Positions 45,673-57,181 of a stretch of 64,000 nucleotides of DNA are shown here, in pieces; position 1 is the stretch's first letter, and every line of letters starts with the position of its first letter. The translations under genes and the position numbers were made by a program. The stretch is from Pseudomonas sp. FP2309 (GTDB lineage: Bacteria; Pseudomonadota; Gammaproteobacteria; Pseudomonadales; Pseudomonadaceae), in assembly GCF_030687575.1 (NCBI RefSeq), contig NZ_CP117439.1:2905501-2969500 (forward strand), read 5' to 3'. Below the pieces are notes generated by a model, which was not told where the DNA came from, searched no databases, and saw nothing but the letters and a program-made list of their open reading frames with translations.

Positions 45673-46674
45673 CTATGGTTTGATCTTGAACAGCCGCTGC
45701 GCATTGCCGGACATGATCATCTCCTTTTCCTCTGCGGAAATCGGTGCGTTGCGTATCCATTCGGCACCGATCTCCGACGATTCGTAGGGATAGTCGATCG
45801 CAAACATGACACGATCTGCGCCAAGAGCTTCGATCGCAAATTTGAGCACTTGATCCCAGAACATTCCGCTCGTCGTGATATGGATGTTCGATTTAATGTA
45901 TTCGCTCGGCTTTCGCTCCAGCTTGACCATGCCCGGCGGAACCTGACCTTGGGACATCATCATTTTGTAGATGTTGTCGAAGCGAAATAGCCAAAAGGGC
46001 AACGACTCGCCCATATGGCCCAAAACGACCTGTAGTTCGGGGAACCGATCGAACACTCCCCCCAACACCATGCGAGTGGCATGGAGGCCAGTTTCGGCGG
46101 CAAATCCCCATATCGCGCCAGAAAGTCCATAGGGCATCATTGGTTTGCACATGTCGCCAGACGGAAAGGTCGGGTGAATATAGACAGGAGCCTGACAGCG
46201 CTGGGCTGCCTCGAGAATAGGATCAAACTTCCGTTCGTCCAGATATTCTCCATTTGTGTGCGAATTAATGATAATGCCGTGCATTCCCAATTCGGTCATT
46301 GCACGTTTGACCTCGTCAGCAGCCCGCACGGGATCCTGTGGCGCAATGGCGGCCAAACCGGCAATGCGCGTCGGATGCTGCCGGATCAAGCTGGCCAAAT
46401 AATCATTCGTTTGCTTGGCCAAACTCGTCCCAAGGTCGGCGTCGAATAGCTGAACACCTGGGCTCGTCAACGACATGAGGTGCATATCGACACCGTTCGC
46501 ATCCATGTTTGCGAGACGCGTTTCAACGTCGCAAAGACCTCTGGCCGCTTCCGGCTTCGTCTGGAAATAGGCGGCATAGCGCACGTTGTCAGAAGTGCTC
46601 GTCGAAGCGAACTTGCCAAGAGCTTCCAGATATTCCGGAGTGGCGAAAGCCTCCTCGGTCGCGATCATGTGCAT
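45673..46674 (-). CDS. LigW-like amidohydrolase-family decarboxylase
   Basis: The 333-residue TIM-barrel protein of the ACMSD/amidohydrolase-2 family opens MIATEEAFATPEYLEALG, very like 5-carboxyvanillate decarboxylase LigW (which starts IATEEAFATRE). Other family landmarks are LTSPGVQLFDADL, INSHTNGEYLDERKFDPI, VYIHPTFPSG (metal His), LGHMGESLPFWLFRFDN and FAIDYPYES (metal/catalytic Asp). Such enzymes remove CO2 from aromatic acids or hydrolyse related rings. The real substrate is not determined by sequence. Start at 46674; two ATGs lie close together and one six codons upstream. It stands alone in an acquired-looking stretch. Confidence 0.72.
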   Translation of the reverse strand: MHMIATEEAFATPEYLEALGKFASTSTSDNVRYAAYFQTKPEAARGLCDVETRLANMDANGVDMHLMSLTSPGVQLFDADLGTSLAKQTNDYLASLIRQHPTRIAGLAAIAPQDPVRAADEVKRAMTELGMHGIIINSHTNGEYLDERKFDPILEAAQRCQAPVYIHPTFPSGDMCKPMMPYGLSGAIWGFAAETGLHATRMVLGGVFDRFPELQVVLGHMGESLPFWLFRFDNIYKMMMSQGQVPPGMVKLERKPSEYIKSNIHITTSGMFWDQVLKFAIEALGADRVMFAIDYPYESSEIGAEWIRNAPISAEEKEMIMSGNAQRLFKIKP

Positions 46675-47015
46675 TTGTGGCTCCTCAACCATTTTTCCAA
46701 GCTCTCTTCGAAAAGGCCATCGCCAGCTTGCAGCAGGCGAGAGTTCGAAATTCCGGTCAGCTTACAAGTCCGAAATACTGATGGTATAGCATGATGTGGG
46801 TTAAGGATGCATGTAGAAACCGGTCACAAGGGCATTTCGAAGGGAAGGTGGTGTGGAATTAACGGGTCTGGGCATCGTCAACTTAAGTCGGTATGTCCAA
46901 CGCGCAATTTCCGTGACAACACCGGGCTTTTACTAAATTCCGGACGTGGTACCTGAACAGGCGATCCGGCCCAATAGAGCTGGATATCTGCTCCAGCCAA
47001 CTGCACCCAATCCCA
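46675..47015. other. Intergenic region bordering phage and IS debris
   Basis: No gene is supported. It contains the amidohydrolase promoter on the left and, from about 46870, sequence that leads into the phage-like fragment. Confidence 0.35.
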
Positions 47016-47041
47016 GGCTCGCCATATCGGCGGGCCTTTTT
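47016..47041 (+). terminator. Rho-independent terminator-like hairpin
   Basis: GGCTCGCC-atatc-GGCGGGCC, with one G-T pair, followed by TTTTT. It lies just before the phage-like fragment, as is usual between phage late genes. Confidence 0.55.
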
Positions 47042-47057
47042 CATTTCTGGAGTAACA

Positions 47058-47243
47058 ATGGACCCGACCGACCTCGGCCCAGGCCCAGCTACCTGGCTGG
47101 GCGGCACGGGCAGAACCCTACTGGGTGGCTTCCTCTGGTTGAGGAAATTCCCCTCCCGGGATGCGACCGACCGCGCCATGGACAACGCCGATATTGGCAC
47201 CCTGCCGCTGTTGGCCGTATGGAAAGGAAGATCGAAGCCCTGA
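47058..47243 (+). pseudogene. Fragment of a phage lysis-region protein
   Basis: A short frame starts MDPTDLGPGPATWLGGTGRT, then FLWLRKFPSRDATDRAMDNA. This resembles a small one-helix protein that I associate with lysis cassettes of Pseudomonas tailed phages (recognised from memory, moderate certainty). The family usually continues with a coiled-coil 'RLEKRIEAL'. Here that text (RMERKIEALTG) is present in the next frame after about 47215, so a frameshift has broken it. A Shine-Dalgarno GGAG precedes the ATG. No other phage gene survives nearby. Confidence 0.45.
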
Positions 47244-47289
47244 CTGGGATAACCACGCGGTGGTACAAGGAACCTGCCGCCTATTGTGA

Positions 47290-47520
47290 GTTCGACGCAT
47301 GTAAAGAGCGCGAGCCCTAATGCTTCGATGCGTTTCACGCGCAGTCGATCCTGTGGTCGATGTCGGTAGCGCCGAAGCAGGTCCCACCAGAGCGCAAATA
47401 GGGCTTCGTAGAGCAGGGCGCGCCACCACCGCAGGTAAGGTCGTGCGGATTCGAATGCCTGCTGCCAGACTTCGAAACTACCCAGCGCAGCGCGGCCGAT
47501 CCATGCGACCAGTGCGGCGG
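47290..47520 (-). pseudogene. Unrecognised gene fragment next to IS66 remnant
   Basis: On the minus strand the frame reads MTAALVAWIGRAALGSFEVW, then SARPYLRWWRALLYEALFAL and YRHRPQDRLRVKRIEALGLA. This has protein-like composition (amphipathic, rich in Trp/Arg). It loses sense near 47290, where it runs antisense over the phage fragment, and ends abruptly at the IS66 remnant on the other side. It is probably the stump of a gene from an integrated element. Function not recognised. Confidence 0.35.
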
Positions 47521-48893
<1,373 letters not shown>

Positions 48894-48907
48894 AACCGTT
48901 GAAATAA

Positions 48908-48938
48908 AAAAACGGCTGAAACACAGGCCGGTTTTTTG
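48908..48938 (+). terminator. Rho-independent terminator behind the trxB fragment
   Basis: An imperfect hairpin (AACGGCTG / CAGGCCGGTT) is flanked by A7 on the left and T6 on the right. It begins 15 bases after the fragment's stop and was probably carried along with the trxB 3' end. Confidence 0.65.
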
Positions 48939-49173
48939 CGCTCGGCGGGCCCGCGCCATGCGATGTTTACGCAGGCAGGGAAGAACGCTTACGTCGTGAA
49001 CGAACTCGACAGTAGTGTAACGGTTACGTCTAAGATGCTGAACACGGGTCGCTCAAACTTCAGGAAATCATCTCCACACTGCGAACGAACTTCACACGTA
49101 ATATACTTCCCGGATAGGCACGGATATGCAGGCCTGATAACGCCTTCATCTCTCTGTCTACCACTAATAACTA

Positions 49174-49725
49174 TTACAAATCCGATAGCATAACTATCAT
49201 TTTGTGAGCGTCTTCACGAGCAATGGGGATTACTGATCGATGAAGAATTATTCCTTCAATCAAAGCATCTAGCGCGACTGCTGACAAGGGGGAGAAATAG
49301 AGTTCGAGTGACCCTCTGATTTCAAGCATCCAGTCTTTCATAACATTCTTCATAACAGGGCTACGACACGCAAAACTATAGAGCTCGCAAGTCAGTTGGA
49401 TCGTTCTAGTGCCGAATGTGGATCTTTCAAAGATAACATCCACAATCGCATGGCAAGCATCTTCTTTATTGTTTGCTTTTCGAATTGCTGCTGCAAATCG
49501 AGTAGAAACGCATTGAGCCAACAGCTGAAACGCCTCCAGCAGTAGCTCCTGCATGCTCGGGAAGTAGTGCGTAAGTGAACCGAGAGGCACGCCCGAGAGT
49601 TCGGAAATTTTTCGGTACGTTGTGCATGCAATCCCGTGAAGCTCGATGCAGTCTAGGGTTACCTTGAGGATATGCTCCCTACGATGAGGGTCTTGCTGCC
49701 AAGTCTTACGTTTCTCAGTCGTCAT
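49174..49725 (-). CDS. TetR-family regulator of the divergent acetyltransferase/MFS genes
   Basis: The 183-residue protein has the TetR HTH at about 15-60 (RREHILKVTLDCIELHGIAC, then TYRKISELSGVPLGSLTHYF). The ligand domain is of the kind found in BetI/YjdC-like proteins. ATG at 49725 gives the canonical short N-terminus; an upstream start would add 11 residues. The gene is divergent from the acetyltransferase gene, and two near-identical palindromes lie between them, one 41 bases from this start. They are the obvious operators for auto- and cross-regulation. Confidence 0.86.
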   Translation of the reverse strand: MTTEKRKTWQQDPHRREHILKVTLDCIELHGIACTTYRKISELSGVPLGSLTHYFPSMQELLLEAFQLLAQCVSTRFAAAIRKANNKEDACHAIVDVIFERSTFGTRTIQLTCELYSFACRSPVMKNVMKDWMLEIRGSLELYFSPLSAVALDALIEGIILHRSVIPIAREDAHKMIVMLSDL

Positions 49726-49766
49726 GCATGCTCCTATCTTAGCCGGTGATATTAGCATAGGACGTC

Positions 49767-49788
49767 AAATCGTACAACTGTACGATTT
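49767..49788. promoter_or_regulatory. TetR operator 1 (perfect palindrome)
   Basis: AAATCGTACA-ac-TGTACGATTT, a perfect 10+10 palindrome with a 2-base centre, in the gap between the divergent TetR and acetyltransferase genes. The core is the same as in the second site, 54 bases away. Confidence 0.75.
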
Positions 49789-49820
49789 CATTGACCTTAA
49801 TCAGCGCTGGCGGTAGGATA

Positions 49821-49844
49821 GAAATCGTACATCTGTACGGTTTC
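49821..49844. promoter_or_regulatory. TetR operator 2 (near-perfect palindrome)
   Basis: GAAATCGTACA-tc-TGTACGGTTTC, one mismatch in 11 pairs. It shares the ATCGTACA/TGTACG core with the site at 49767. It lies 53 bases before the acetyltransferase start and probably covers its promoter. Confidence 0.72.
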
Positions 49845-49897
49845 CAGTGCTGAGCAAGAGGCCGAAACGAATTGCTCCTAGAAAGGAAACTTCTTGA

Positions 49898-50497
49898 ATG
49901 AACAAATTAACCGGTGTTGTTGATGGTTTTTTGTATGACGCAAATTTCGACGAATCGCTTATTAGTTTGAGGAAGAAGACGAAGACACTATGCGGTCTGT
50001 TCAACGCCACAGCGCCAGATGAAGACCTTGTCAGGTTAGAACTCATCAATGCTATTTTTGGCGGGTGCGGCAGAAGTCCTATCATCGAGCCACCTTTTTA
50101 TTGTGACTACGGTACAAATATCACCATCGGTGATAACTTTTATGCGAATCATGGGTTAGTTATTTTAGACGGAGCGGAAGTAGTCATTGGGAGTAATGTT
50201 TTCATTGCGCCGGGAGTTGGAATCCATACGGCAGGTCATCCGGTGGATTTTGATAGACGGAATCAAGGTATGGAATATGCGCTGCCCGTCACGATAGGCA
50301 ATAACGCATGGATAGGCGCTTCAGCGACAATTCTTTCTGGTGTGACTATTGGTTATAATTCGGTTATTGGTGCCGGCAGCGTAGTCGTTAGGGACATCCC
50401 AGCGAATGTTATTGCGGTAGGAAATCCTTGTCACGTGATTCGAGAAATTACCTCTGACGATGCCATGCGGAATGATTTCCGGCGCACCAGAAATTAA
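49898..50497 (+). CDS. Maltose/galactoside O-acetyltransferase-family protein
   Basis: The 199-residue left-handed beta-helix acetyltransferase belongs to the LacA/Maa/NodL group. It has an N-terminal helical domain (about 1-60), then hexapeptide repeats: YGTNITIGDNFYANHGLVIL, VIGSNVFIAPGVGIHTAGHP with the catalytic His of the HTAGHP motif, and NNAWIGASATILSGVTIGYN, ending VRDIPANVIAVGNPC. It would transfer acetyl from acetyl-CoA to a sugar or similar alcohol. It is probably controlled by the divergent TetR protein and may be co-functional with the MFS gene downstream (234-base gap, containing an IS66 fragment). Substrate unknown. Confidence 0.87.
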   Translation: MNKLTGVVDGFLYDANFDESLISLRKKTKTLCGLFNATAPDEDLVRLELINAIFGGCGRSPIIEPPFYCDYGTNITIGDNFYANHGLVILDGAEVVIGSNVFIAPGVGIHTAGHPVDFDRRNQGMEYALPVTIGNNAWIGASATILSGVTIGYNSVIGAGSVVVRDIPANVIAVGNPCHVIREITSDDAMRNDFRRTRN

Positions 50498-50514
50498 TTA
50501 ATCACAAGCCGGCA

Positions 50515-50640
50515 AGCAGCCATTGCCAACGCGGCTGTGCGCTGAAGCGTATCGGCAAAGCTGCCAGCGAAAAACTCGGCTACCCACGGGGCGTCTTTAC
50601 TTTCGAGCGCTACATCTGTGAGAAATGGGCCTCGCTCTCA
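50515..50640 (+). mobile_element. IS66-family tnpC fragment (N-terminal zinc-motif region)
   Basis: In one frame without a start codon the sequence reads HCQRGCALKRIGKAASEKLG, then YPRGVFTFERYICEKWA. This is the conserved CxxC-containing segment of IS66 TnpC that precedes the catalytic domain. It lies 2 kb from the other IS66 remnant, which lacks exactly this part of tnpC. It lies between the acetyltransferase and MFS genes. Confidence 0.75.
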
Positions 50641-50730
50641 ACGTCGCATGCGTCAGCAAACTTTTTCATTATCAGTCTGCGACGTCAGTTACGGGCATGG
50701 CGTCTGTCTGCCAACTACAGGCTTTATTAG

Positions 50731-51876
50731 ATGAATAGTACGGAACAAGCTTTTTTTACCTCTAGTACGCTATCTGCTTCCAGATATGCTTTCTTCCTAG
50801 CGGGATCTTGTATGGGCGCATGGGCACCTTTGGTTCCATTTGCCAAGGAAAGGGCGCAGATAGGTGAGGCGGAACTTGGTCTGCTACTCTTGGGCCTTGG
50901 TACCGGATCAATGTGCATGATGCCGTTTGTGGCCCGTTTAGCGAATCGAATTGGCTGCAGAACTACTGTCTATCTTGCAAGCGCTGTTACCGCTGTTGCC
51001 CTTGTTGGCCTGGCAACTGCTACTTCATATTGGGCGCTCTTGGCTTTTTTGTTTCTGTTTGGGGCCGCCATTGGTACAGCCGATGTAAACATGAATCTTC
51101 AAGGCTCGCTTGTCGAGCGCCACCACGGCAAGCAGATGATGTCTGGCTTTCATGGGCTAGCCAGCGTCGGAAATATTTTCGGCGCGGGCACGGTAAGCCT
51201 ACTGCTTTGGCTAGGCCTCAATCCCGTACAGTCAATCCTTATGTTCGCCCTGGGATTGGGCGTGGCGCTCTTATCTCTTGGTCGTCACATGCTCCCGTTC
51301 GCGGAGCTTGAGGGGGCGCCAGCCAAAATGAAGCCAACCAAGCTGGTGTTGCTATTGGCGGGGCTGTGCTTCATCGCTTTTCTGGTTGAAGGTTCTATGC
51401 TCGACTGGAGTGCCGTCTATCTGACTTCGAGCCGGGACGTGGAGCCTGATATTGCGGGCATTGGGTACGCCGCATTTTCGGTGACCATGGCAGTAGGGAG
51501 ACTGTTAGGCGATTGGATCGTAAGCAAGGTCGGCTCGCGGGCAGTGCTACTGGCAGGAAGTATGTTGGCAATGGGCGGCATGGCGTTGGCGGTGGGCATC
51601 GACCAATGGATAGTTTCGGTTTTCGGGTTCGTACTCGTCGGATTAGGGATCTCGAATCTCGTTCCGATATTTTGCTCTAAGGCCGGGCATCAGACTGTAA
51701 TGCCCGTCGCTCAAGCTCTGGCTGTCATCAATGCAATCGGATACCTAGGCATACTGATGGGGCCGGCTGCGATTGGATTTATCGCTCATGCTACGTCCCT
51801 AAGCTTCTCTTTGCTCTTCACCTCTGCGTTACTGATCCTCGTCCTCTGCGGCGCCAAGATCGCATCATACAAATAG
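50731..51876 (+). CDS. MFS transporter (YbjJ-like)
   Basis: The 381-residue inner-membrane protein shows twelve hydrophobic segments and the MFS loop signature after helix 2 (RLANRIGCRTTVYLASAV). Other typical text is GTADVNMNLQGSLVERHHGK and GFHGLASVGNIFGAGTVSLL, which place it in the YbjJ/sugar-porter-like MFS branch. It may export an acetylated compound made by the neighbouring acetyltransferase, comparable to SetA/LacA pairs (inference). Moderate GC with many AT-ending codons suggests acquisition together with the TetR and acetyltransferase genes. Confidence 0.82.
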   Translation: MNSTEQAFFTSSTLSASRYAFFLAGSCMGAWAPLVPFAKERAQIGEAELGLLLLGLGTGSMCMMPFVARLANRIGCRTTVYLASAVTAVALVGLATATSYWALLAFLFLFGAAIGTADVNMNLQGSLVERHHGKQMMSGFHGLASVGNIFGAGTVSLLLWLGLNPVQSILMFALGLGVALLSLGRHMLPFAELEGAPAKMKPTKLVLLLAGLCFIAFLVEGSMLDWSAVYLTSSRDVEPDIAGIGYAAFSVTMAVGRLLGDWIVSKVGSRAVLLAGSMLAMGGMALAVGIDQWIVSVFGFVLVGLGISNLVPIFCSKAGHQTVMPVAQALAVINAIGYLGILMGPAAIGFIAHATSLSFSLLFTSALLILVLCGAKIASYK

Positions 51877-52158
51877 CGTTGAGTCTCCAGGTGATGGCCG
51901 TTTTGGGGCACAGGTGCCGATCACTTTTATTTTCCCTAGAGATGAACCTGTTGCCGCGTTGAAGCGGCGGAGATTCTCTCGCCCTGCGACTTCAGGCAAA
52001 GCTCCATAAGCGCCCAGTGTAGAAATAGTGTAAGCGTCCGCCAAAATCACCTTGCCTGACTCAGGCAAATACCCCGAAAGGGTGGTGAGGGATCTTCCTT
52101 CACTGTGGCAACGGGTGAACGGTAAATCGCTGGGAAAGAGATCTGCTGGAATGATCAT
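51865..52158 (-). CDS. Possible small protein, unrecognised
   Basis: The frame has 97 codons (MIIPADLFPSDLPFTRCHSE, then TTLSGYLPESGKVILADAYT). It has no known motif, and its 3' end overlaps the MFS gene by 12 bases. The composition is protein-like, but there is no clear ribosome binding site. It could be the remains of a longer gene. Beyond it, 52159-52338 shows no gene and must contain the promoter of the DMT transporter. Confidence 0.25.
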   Translation of the reverse strand: MIIPADLFPSDLPFTRCHSEGRSLTTLSGYLPESGKVILADAYTISTLGAYGALPEVAGRENLRRFNAATGSSLGKIKVIGTCAPKRPSPGDSTLFV

Positions 52159-52338
52159 TCGGCGCGGCGATGCTTGTTAATCTCCTCGTAGATATTTGAG
52201 GTTCCAAGACAACCCGCCAGCATCAGCGTTCATGATTGCCAACATCCTTTTACTAAATTATCGTAGAACATTCTGGGTACCGCTGACATACAGTTCTTGG
52301 TAAGGCATTCGGTATAAATGCCTGCCTAGGGGACAGCT

Positions 52339-53304
52339 ATGTCGTACCGAACCTTCTGGTCAACCGCGCTTTTACTGGTCACAGCTGTCTGGGGCTGGAG
52401 CTTTGTAGCTAAGCACGAAACGCTGACAAACATGGCCCCATCCACGCTGAACGCATGGATGTTTACCTTAGCGGCTTTAGCGCTCCTTCCATTTTCAATC
52501 CGCTCATTTCGATATCTGAATCGGCGTGATTGGGCGAGTGCGGTATTTGCCGGAATAGTCCTCTTTGTCGCTTTCTCACTGCAGACTTCAGGGACAGCCC
52601 TCACCACGCCCTCCAATGCCGGGTTCATCACGGGCTTGTGCACTGTTTTCACTCCATTGTTTGTTTATTTCATAGGCAAAGGACGCCCAAGTCCTAAGCA
52701 GGCTGCCGGAACAGTGATTGCCGTATTTGGGCTCGGTTTACTGAGCCTTGACGGATTCGCGCTGCACTATGGTGATCTACTGATTTTGGGGTGTGCGGCA
52801 TGCTTCGCATTACACATTGTGATTGTCTCAACGTTCGCAACACCCGCCATTTCCATGGCATCAACTTCAATCCAGCTAGGGCTGGTTGGCTCGCTTTCTT
52901 TGATATGGAGCTTGGCCGGTAACCAGTTTTCTTTTCCCAGCGCGCTCCCCACGACAGTTACGATCCTTTCGCTGGGGCTGTTCGCTACTGCCTTGGCTTA
53001 CGCCATTCAGAATCGCGCTCAGGCTGTGCTTACCCCTGAAAAGGTCGCCCTAATACTTATTTGCGAACCTGTGTTTAGTGGGGCTTTTGGTTATCTCCTC
53101 GCTGGAGATCGTTTGCCCCCTGAACGACTTGCAGGGGCGGCGCTAATCCTTCTGGGCATTGCAGTCACGGAGCTTAGAATCGCGCGTACGCAAGGGGACG
53201 ACAAAACGTGTAGTGATCTAATGAAACCGGACACCCATCTAGGCGAGAATGCTCGCCAGAACGAGGTGTCAGATGACCAAACAACGCCGTACCTTTTCCC
53301 CTGA
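52339..53304 (+). CDS. EamA/DMT-family transporter, C-terminus altered by IS insertion
   Basis: The 321-codon frame has ten membrane segments of the EamA type. It starts YRTFWSTALLLVTAVWGWSF and has the second-half motif ALAYAIQNRAQAVLTPEKVALI. AGGGGA precedes the ATG. The native coding part runs to 53208. The last 32 codons are read from the left end of an IS3 element (CSDLMKPDTHLGENARQNEV). Because EamA proteins normally end about where the native part ends (ITELRIART-like), the protein may still be functional with a foreign tail. Substrate unknown. Confidence 0.8.
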   Translation: MSYRTFWSTALLLVTAVWGWSFVAKHETLTNMAPSTLNAWMFTLAALALLPFSIRSFRYLNRRDWASAVFAGIVLFVAFSLQTSGTALTTPSNAGFITGLCTVFTPLFVYFIGKGRPSPKQAAGTVIAVFGLGLLSLDGFALHYGDLLILGCAACFALHIVIVSTFATPAISMASTSIQLGLVGSLSLIWSLAGNQFSFPSALPTTVTILSLGLFATALAYAIQNRAQAVLTPEKVALILICEPVFSGAFGYLLAGDRLPPERLAGAALILLGIAVTELRIARTQGDDKTCSDLMKPDTHLGENARQNEVSDDQTTPYLFP

Positions 53305-53581
53305 ATTCAAACGCGAGGCTGCCGACCTCGTTCTCAAGCAGGATTACAGCTTCATTGAGGCCAGCCGCTCGCTTGGTGTCGGCGAGTCGGCTTTGCGCCG
53401 ATGGGTCGACCAAGTGCAGCAAGAACGCACGGGCGTCACCCCGCAGAGCAAAGCGCTGACCCCGGAGCAGCAGAAAATCCAAGAGCTGGAAGCCCGAATT
53501 GCTCGCCTTGAGCGGGAAAAGTCGATCTTAAAAAAGGCTACCGCGCTCTTGATGTCGGAAGATCTCGAGCGTTCGCGCTGA
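53273..53581 (+). CDS. IS3-family transposase OrfA
   Basis: The 102-residue product has an N-terminal HTH (FSPEFKREAADLVLKQDYSF, then ASRSLGVGESALRRWVDQVQ) and a leucine-zipper-like helix (KIQELEARIARLEREKSILK). The start ATG follows GAGGTGTCAG. At about 53527-53533 the slippery run AAAAAAG lies where OrfA must shift by -1 to make the OrfAB fusion transposase. It looks intact. Confidence 0.9.
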   Translation: MTKQRRTFSPEFKREAADLVLKQDYSFIEASRSLGVGESALRRWVDQVQQERTGVTPQSKALTPEQQKIQELEARIARLEREKSILKKATALLMSEDLERSR

Positions 53582-53939
53582 TTGACCAGTTGAGCATCCA
53601 CGAGCCGGTTGATTGGCTGTGCATGGTGTTTGAAGTGACCCGCTCGTGCTACTACGCTCGGCGTCTCAGGCGCCGCACACCGGATGTAGAACGCCTTCGA
53701 TTGCGCAGTCGGGTGAACGAGTTGTTCACCCAAGGCCGCAGTGCTCCCGGTAGCCGTAGCATCATGGCCATGATGCAGGACGACGGCGAGCAGATCGGGC
53801 GATTCAAAGTGCGCAGCCTGATGCGCGAGCTGGAGTTGGTCAGCAAACAGCCGGGATCGCATGCTTACAAAAAGGCGACGGTCGAGCGGCCCGACATTCC
53901 TAATATTTGGAACCGGGAGTTTGACGTGCCCGCTCCTGA

Positions 53940-55094
<1,155 letters not shown>

Positions 55095-55114
55095 GTTCGT
55101 GCTCCTTCTTCAGG

Positions 55115-56629
55115 TCAGTGGTAGTAGCCAGGGCCGCGCAGGTTGATGTGTTCGTCGGGCAGTAACGGCAGGTTTTGCTGGGCCAGCGGTAGTCGCTCCA
55201 GGCCTTGGCGCAGGATCGATTCGAGGCTTTTATAGCTACATGCGCCCAGTGCCAGCGCACGCTGGCAAGCGGCTTCCAGCCGCGCTTCGCCGTGCTGCTT
55301 GCTCAGGCGCAGGATGCCCAGGCAGGCGCGGAAGCCATGCTGCGGGTGGATTCGGCGTTCGAGGATGTGGGCGATAACGCCAGCGGTGTTCGGCCCGGTC
55401 TGCTCAGCCCAGCGGATCAGCCGCTGGGGCGTCCACTCGGCGTGTTCGCGGTGACTTTTGGGCATGTGCTCGGTGTGGGTGGTGTGGCGGCCTTTGTGCG
55501 GCGAGCGCAGATGGCTGGCCACGCGCTGGTTGGCGTGGAAGCACTCGACGGTCTGTGCAGTCAGTCGCACTTCGAGTTGGTGCTTCACCAGTTGGTATGG
55601 CACCGAGTAGAAGTGACCGTCGACCTCGACGTGGTAGTCGATGTGCACCCGCACCTTTTTCCACTCGGCGTAGATGTAAGGGTGTTCCGGTAGCGGTTGC
55701 AACGCCGGTTGGTCGATGGTCTCGAAGGCCGAACGGCGTGAGCCGGGCAGCTTTTTGAAGGGCTTTTGGTTGAGGCGATCCAGCAGCAGTCCGATGGCCG
55801 TGTTGAGTTCACCCAGCGAAAAGAACTGCCGATTGCGCAGCACCGCCAGGATCCAGCGCTCGACCACTTGAACACCGACTTCGACCTTGGCTTTGTCCTT
55901 GGGTTTTCGTGAGCGAGCAGGCAATACGGCGACGCCGTAGTGCTCGGCCAGATCGCGGTAGCTGGGGTTGATATCGGGCTCGTAACGGTGCGCCTTGGTC
56001 ACGCCACTGCACAGATTGTCGGGCACCAGGATCTGTGCGGTGCCGCCGAAAAAAGCAAAACAGCGGGCGTGCGAGCCCAGCCAGTCGGGCAGTTTCTGCG
56101 ACCAGGTCGCCTCGGCGAAGGTGTAGCTGGAGGCGCCGAGGACGGCGACGAATATCTGGGCCTGGCGGATCTCTCCGGTTCGCCGGTCGATGATCGGCAC
56201 GGTCTGACCCGCGTAATCGACGAACAGTTTTTCGCCGGCGCGATGTTCCTGGCGCATGACCACGTCGACCTTGGCCGCCCAGAGGCGGTAGTGCTCGCAG
56301 AACCAGCTGTATTGGAAGCCTTGGGGATGGGTGAGTCGGTACTCTTGCCAGAGCAGGGCCAAGGTTACGCCGGGGCGGCGTAGCTCGGCGTGGACATGAG
56401 CCCAGTCCGGCGTCGGACGTTGGTCGCTTGGCGCGGGTACTGCCGGCGGAAAAAGACGTCGATTCAGCTCGGCATCTGAGAGATCGATGGGCCACTGAAG
56501 CCCGCTGGCAGCGAACCGGCAAAGGTAGTCTCCCGCACTCGAATGGCCAATGGATAAACTTTTGGCGATCTTGCGCACGGACAGGCCGGCGTCGAACTTT
56601 AGGCGTAGTACCTCTCGGATTTTACGCAT
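55115..56629 (-). CDS. istA: IS21-family transposase IstA
   Basis: The 504-residue protein has an N-terminal HTH (MRKIREVLRLKFDAGLSVRK, then IAKSLSIGHSSAGDYLCRF). The rve catalytic core carries the first Asp in KLFVDYAGQTVPIIDRRTGE, the second in ILVPDNLCSGVTKAHRYEPD and the Glu in DKAKVEVGVQVVERWILAVL. Full length for the family. An ATG five codons upstream is an alternative start. Confidence 0.93.
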   Translation of the reverse strand: MRKIREVLRLKFDAGLSVRKIAKSLSIGHSSAGDYLCRFAASGLQWPIDLSDAELNRRLFPPAVPAPSDQRPTPDWAHVHAELRRPGVTLALLWQEYRLTHPQGFQYSWFCEHYRLWAAKVDVVMRQEHRAGEKLFVDYAGQTVPIIDRRTGEIRQAQIFVAVLGASSYTFAEATWSQKLPDWLGSHARCFAFFGGTAQILVPDNLCSGVTKAHRYEPDINPSYRDLAEHYGVAVLPARSRKPKDKAKVEVGVQVVERWILAVLRNRQFFSLGELNTAIGLLLDRLNQKPFKKLPGSRRSAFETIDQPALQPLPEHPYIYAEWKKVRVHIDYHVEVDGHFYSVPYQLVKHQLEVRLTAQTVECFHANQRVASHLRSPHKGRHTTHTEHMPKSHREHAEWTPQRLIRWAEQTGPNTAGVIAHILERRIHPQHGFRACLGILRLSKQHGEARLEAACQRALALGACSYKSLESILRQGLERLPLAQQNLPLLPDEHINLRGPGYYH

Positions 56630-56759
56630 GGATAAACGCTCCACGACGACCTCTTCGCTTCGAAAAAAGAGGCCGATGGTAGTGAATAATCCTGCGTTGC
56701 TGCCTGCCTGAAAGTGTCCGGATGGCCGTGGAATCGGTGTCCGGATACTTGTGGAATGA

Positions 56760-57035
<276 letters not shown>

Positions 57036-57181
57036 TGACCACTACATATCGACGTAGCGTGGCTGGTCATTAGTGCGAGTTCGAATTGCAACGTAAGCGG
57101 GTCCCTTGAACACGTAAGCTGGCAAAGAGGAGGGTGGTGTTGCTTGTTTTTGATCGGCTGATTTGGCCACGACGAACCTCC

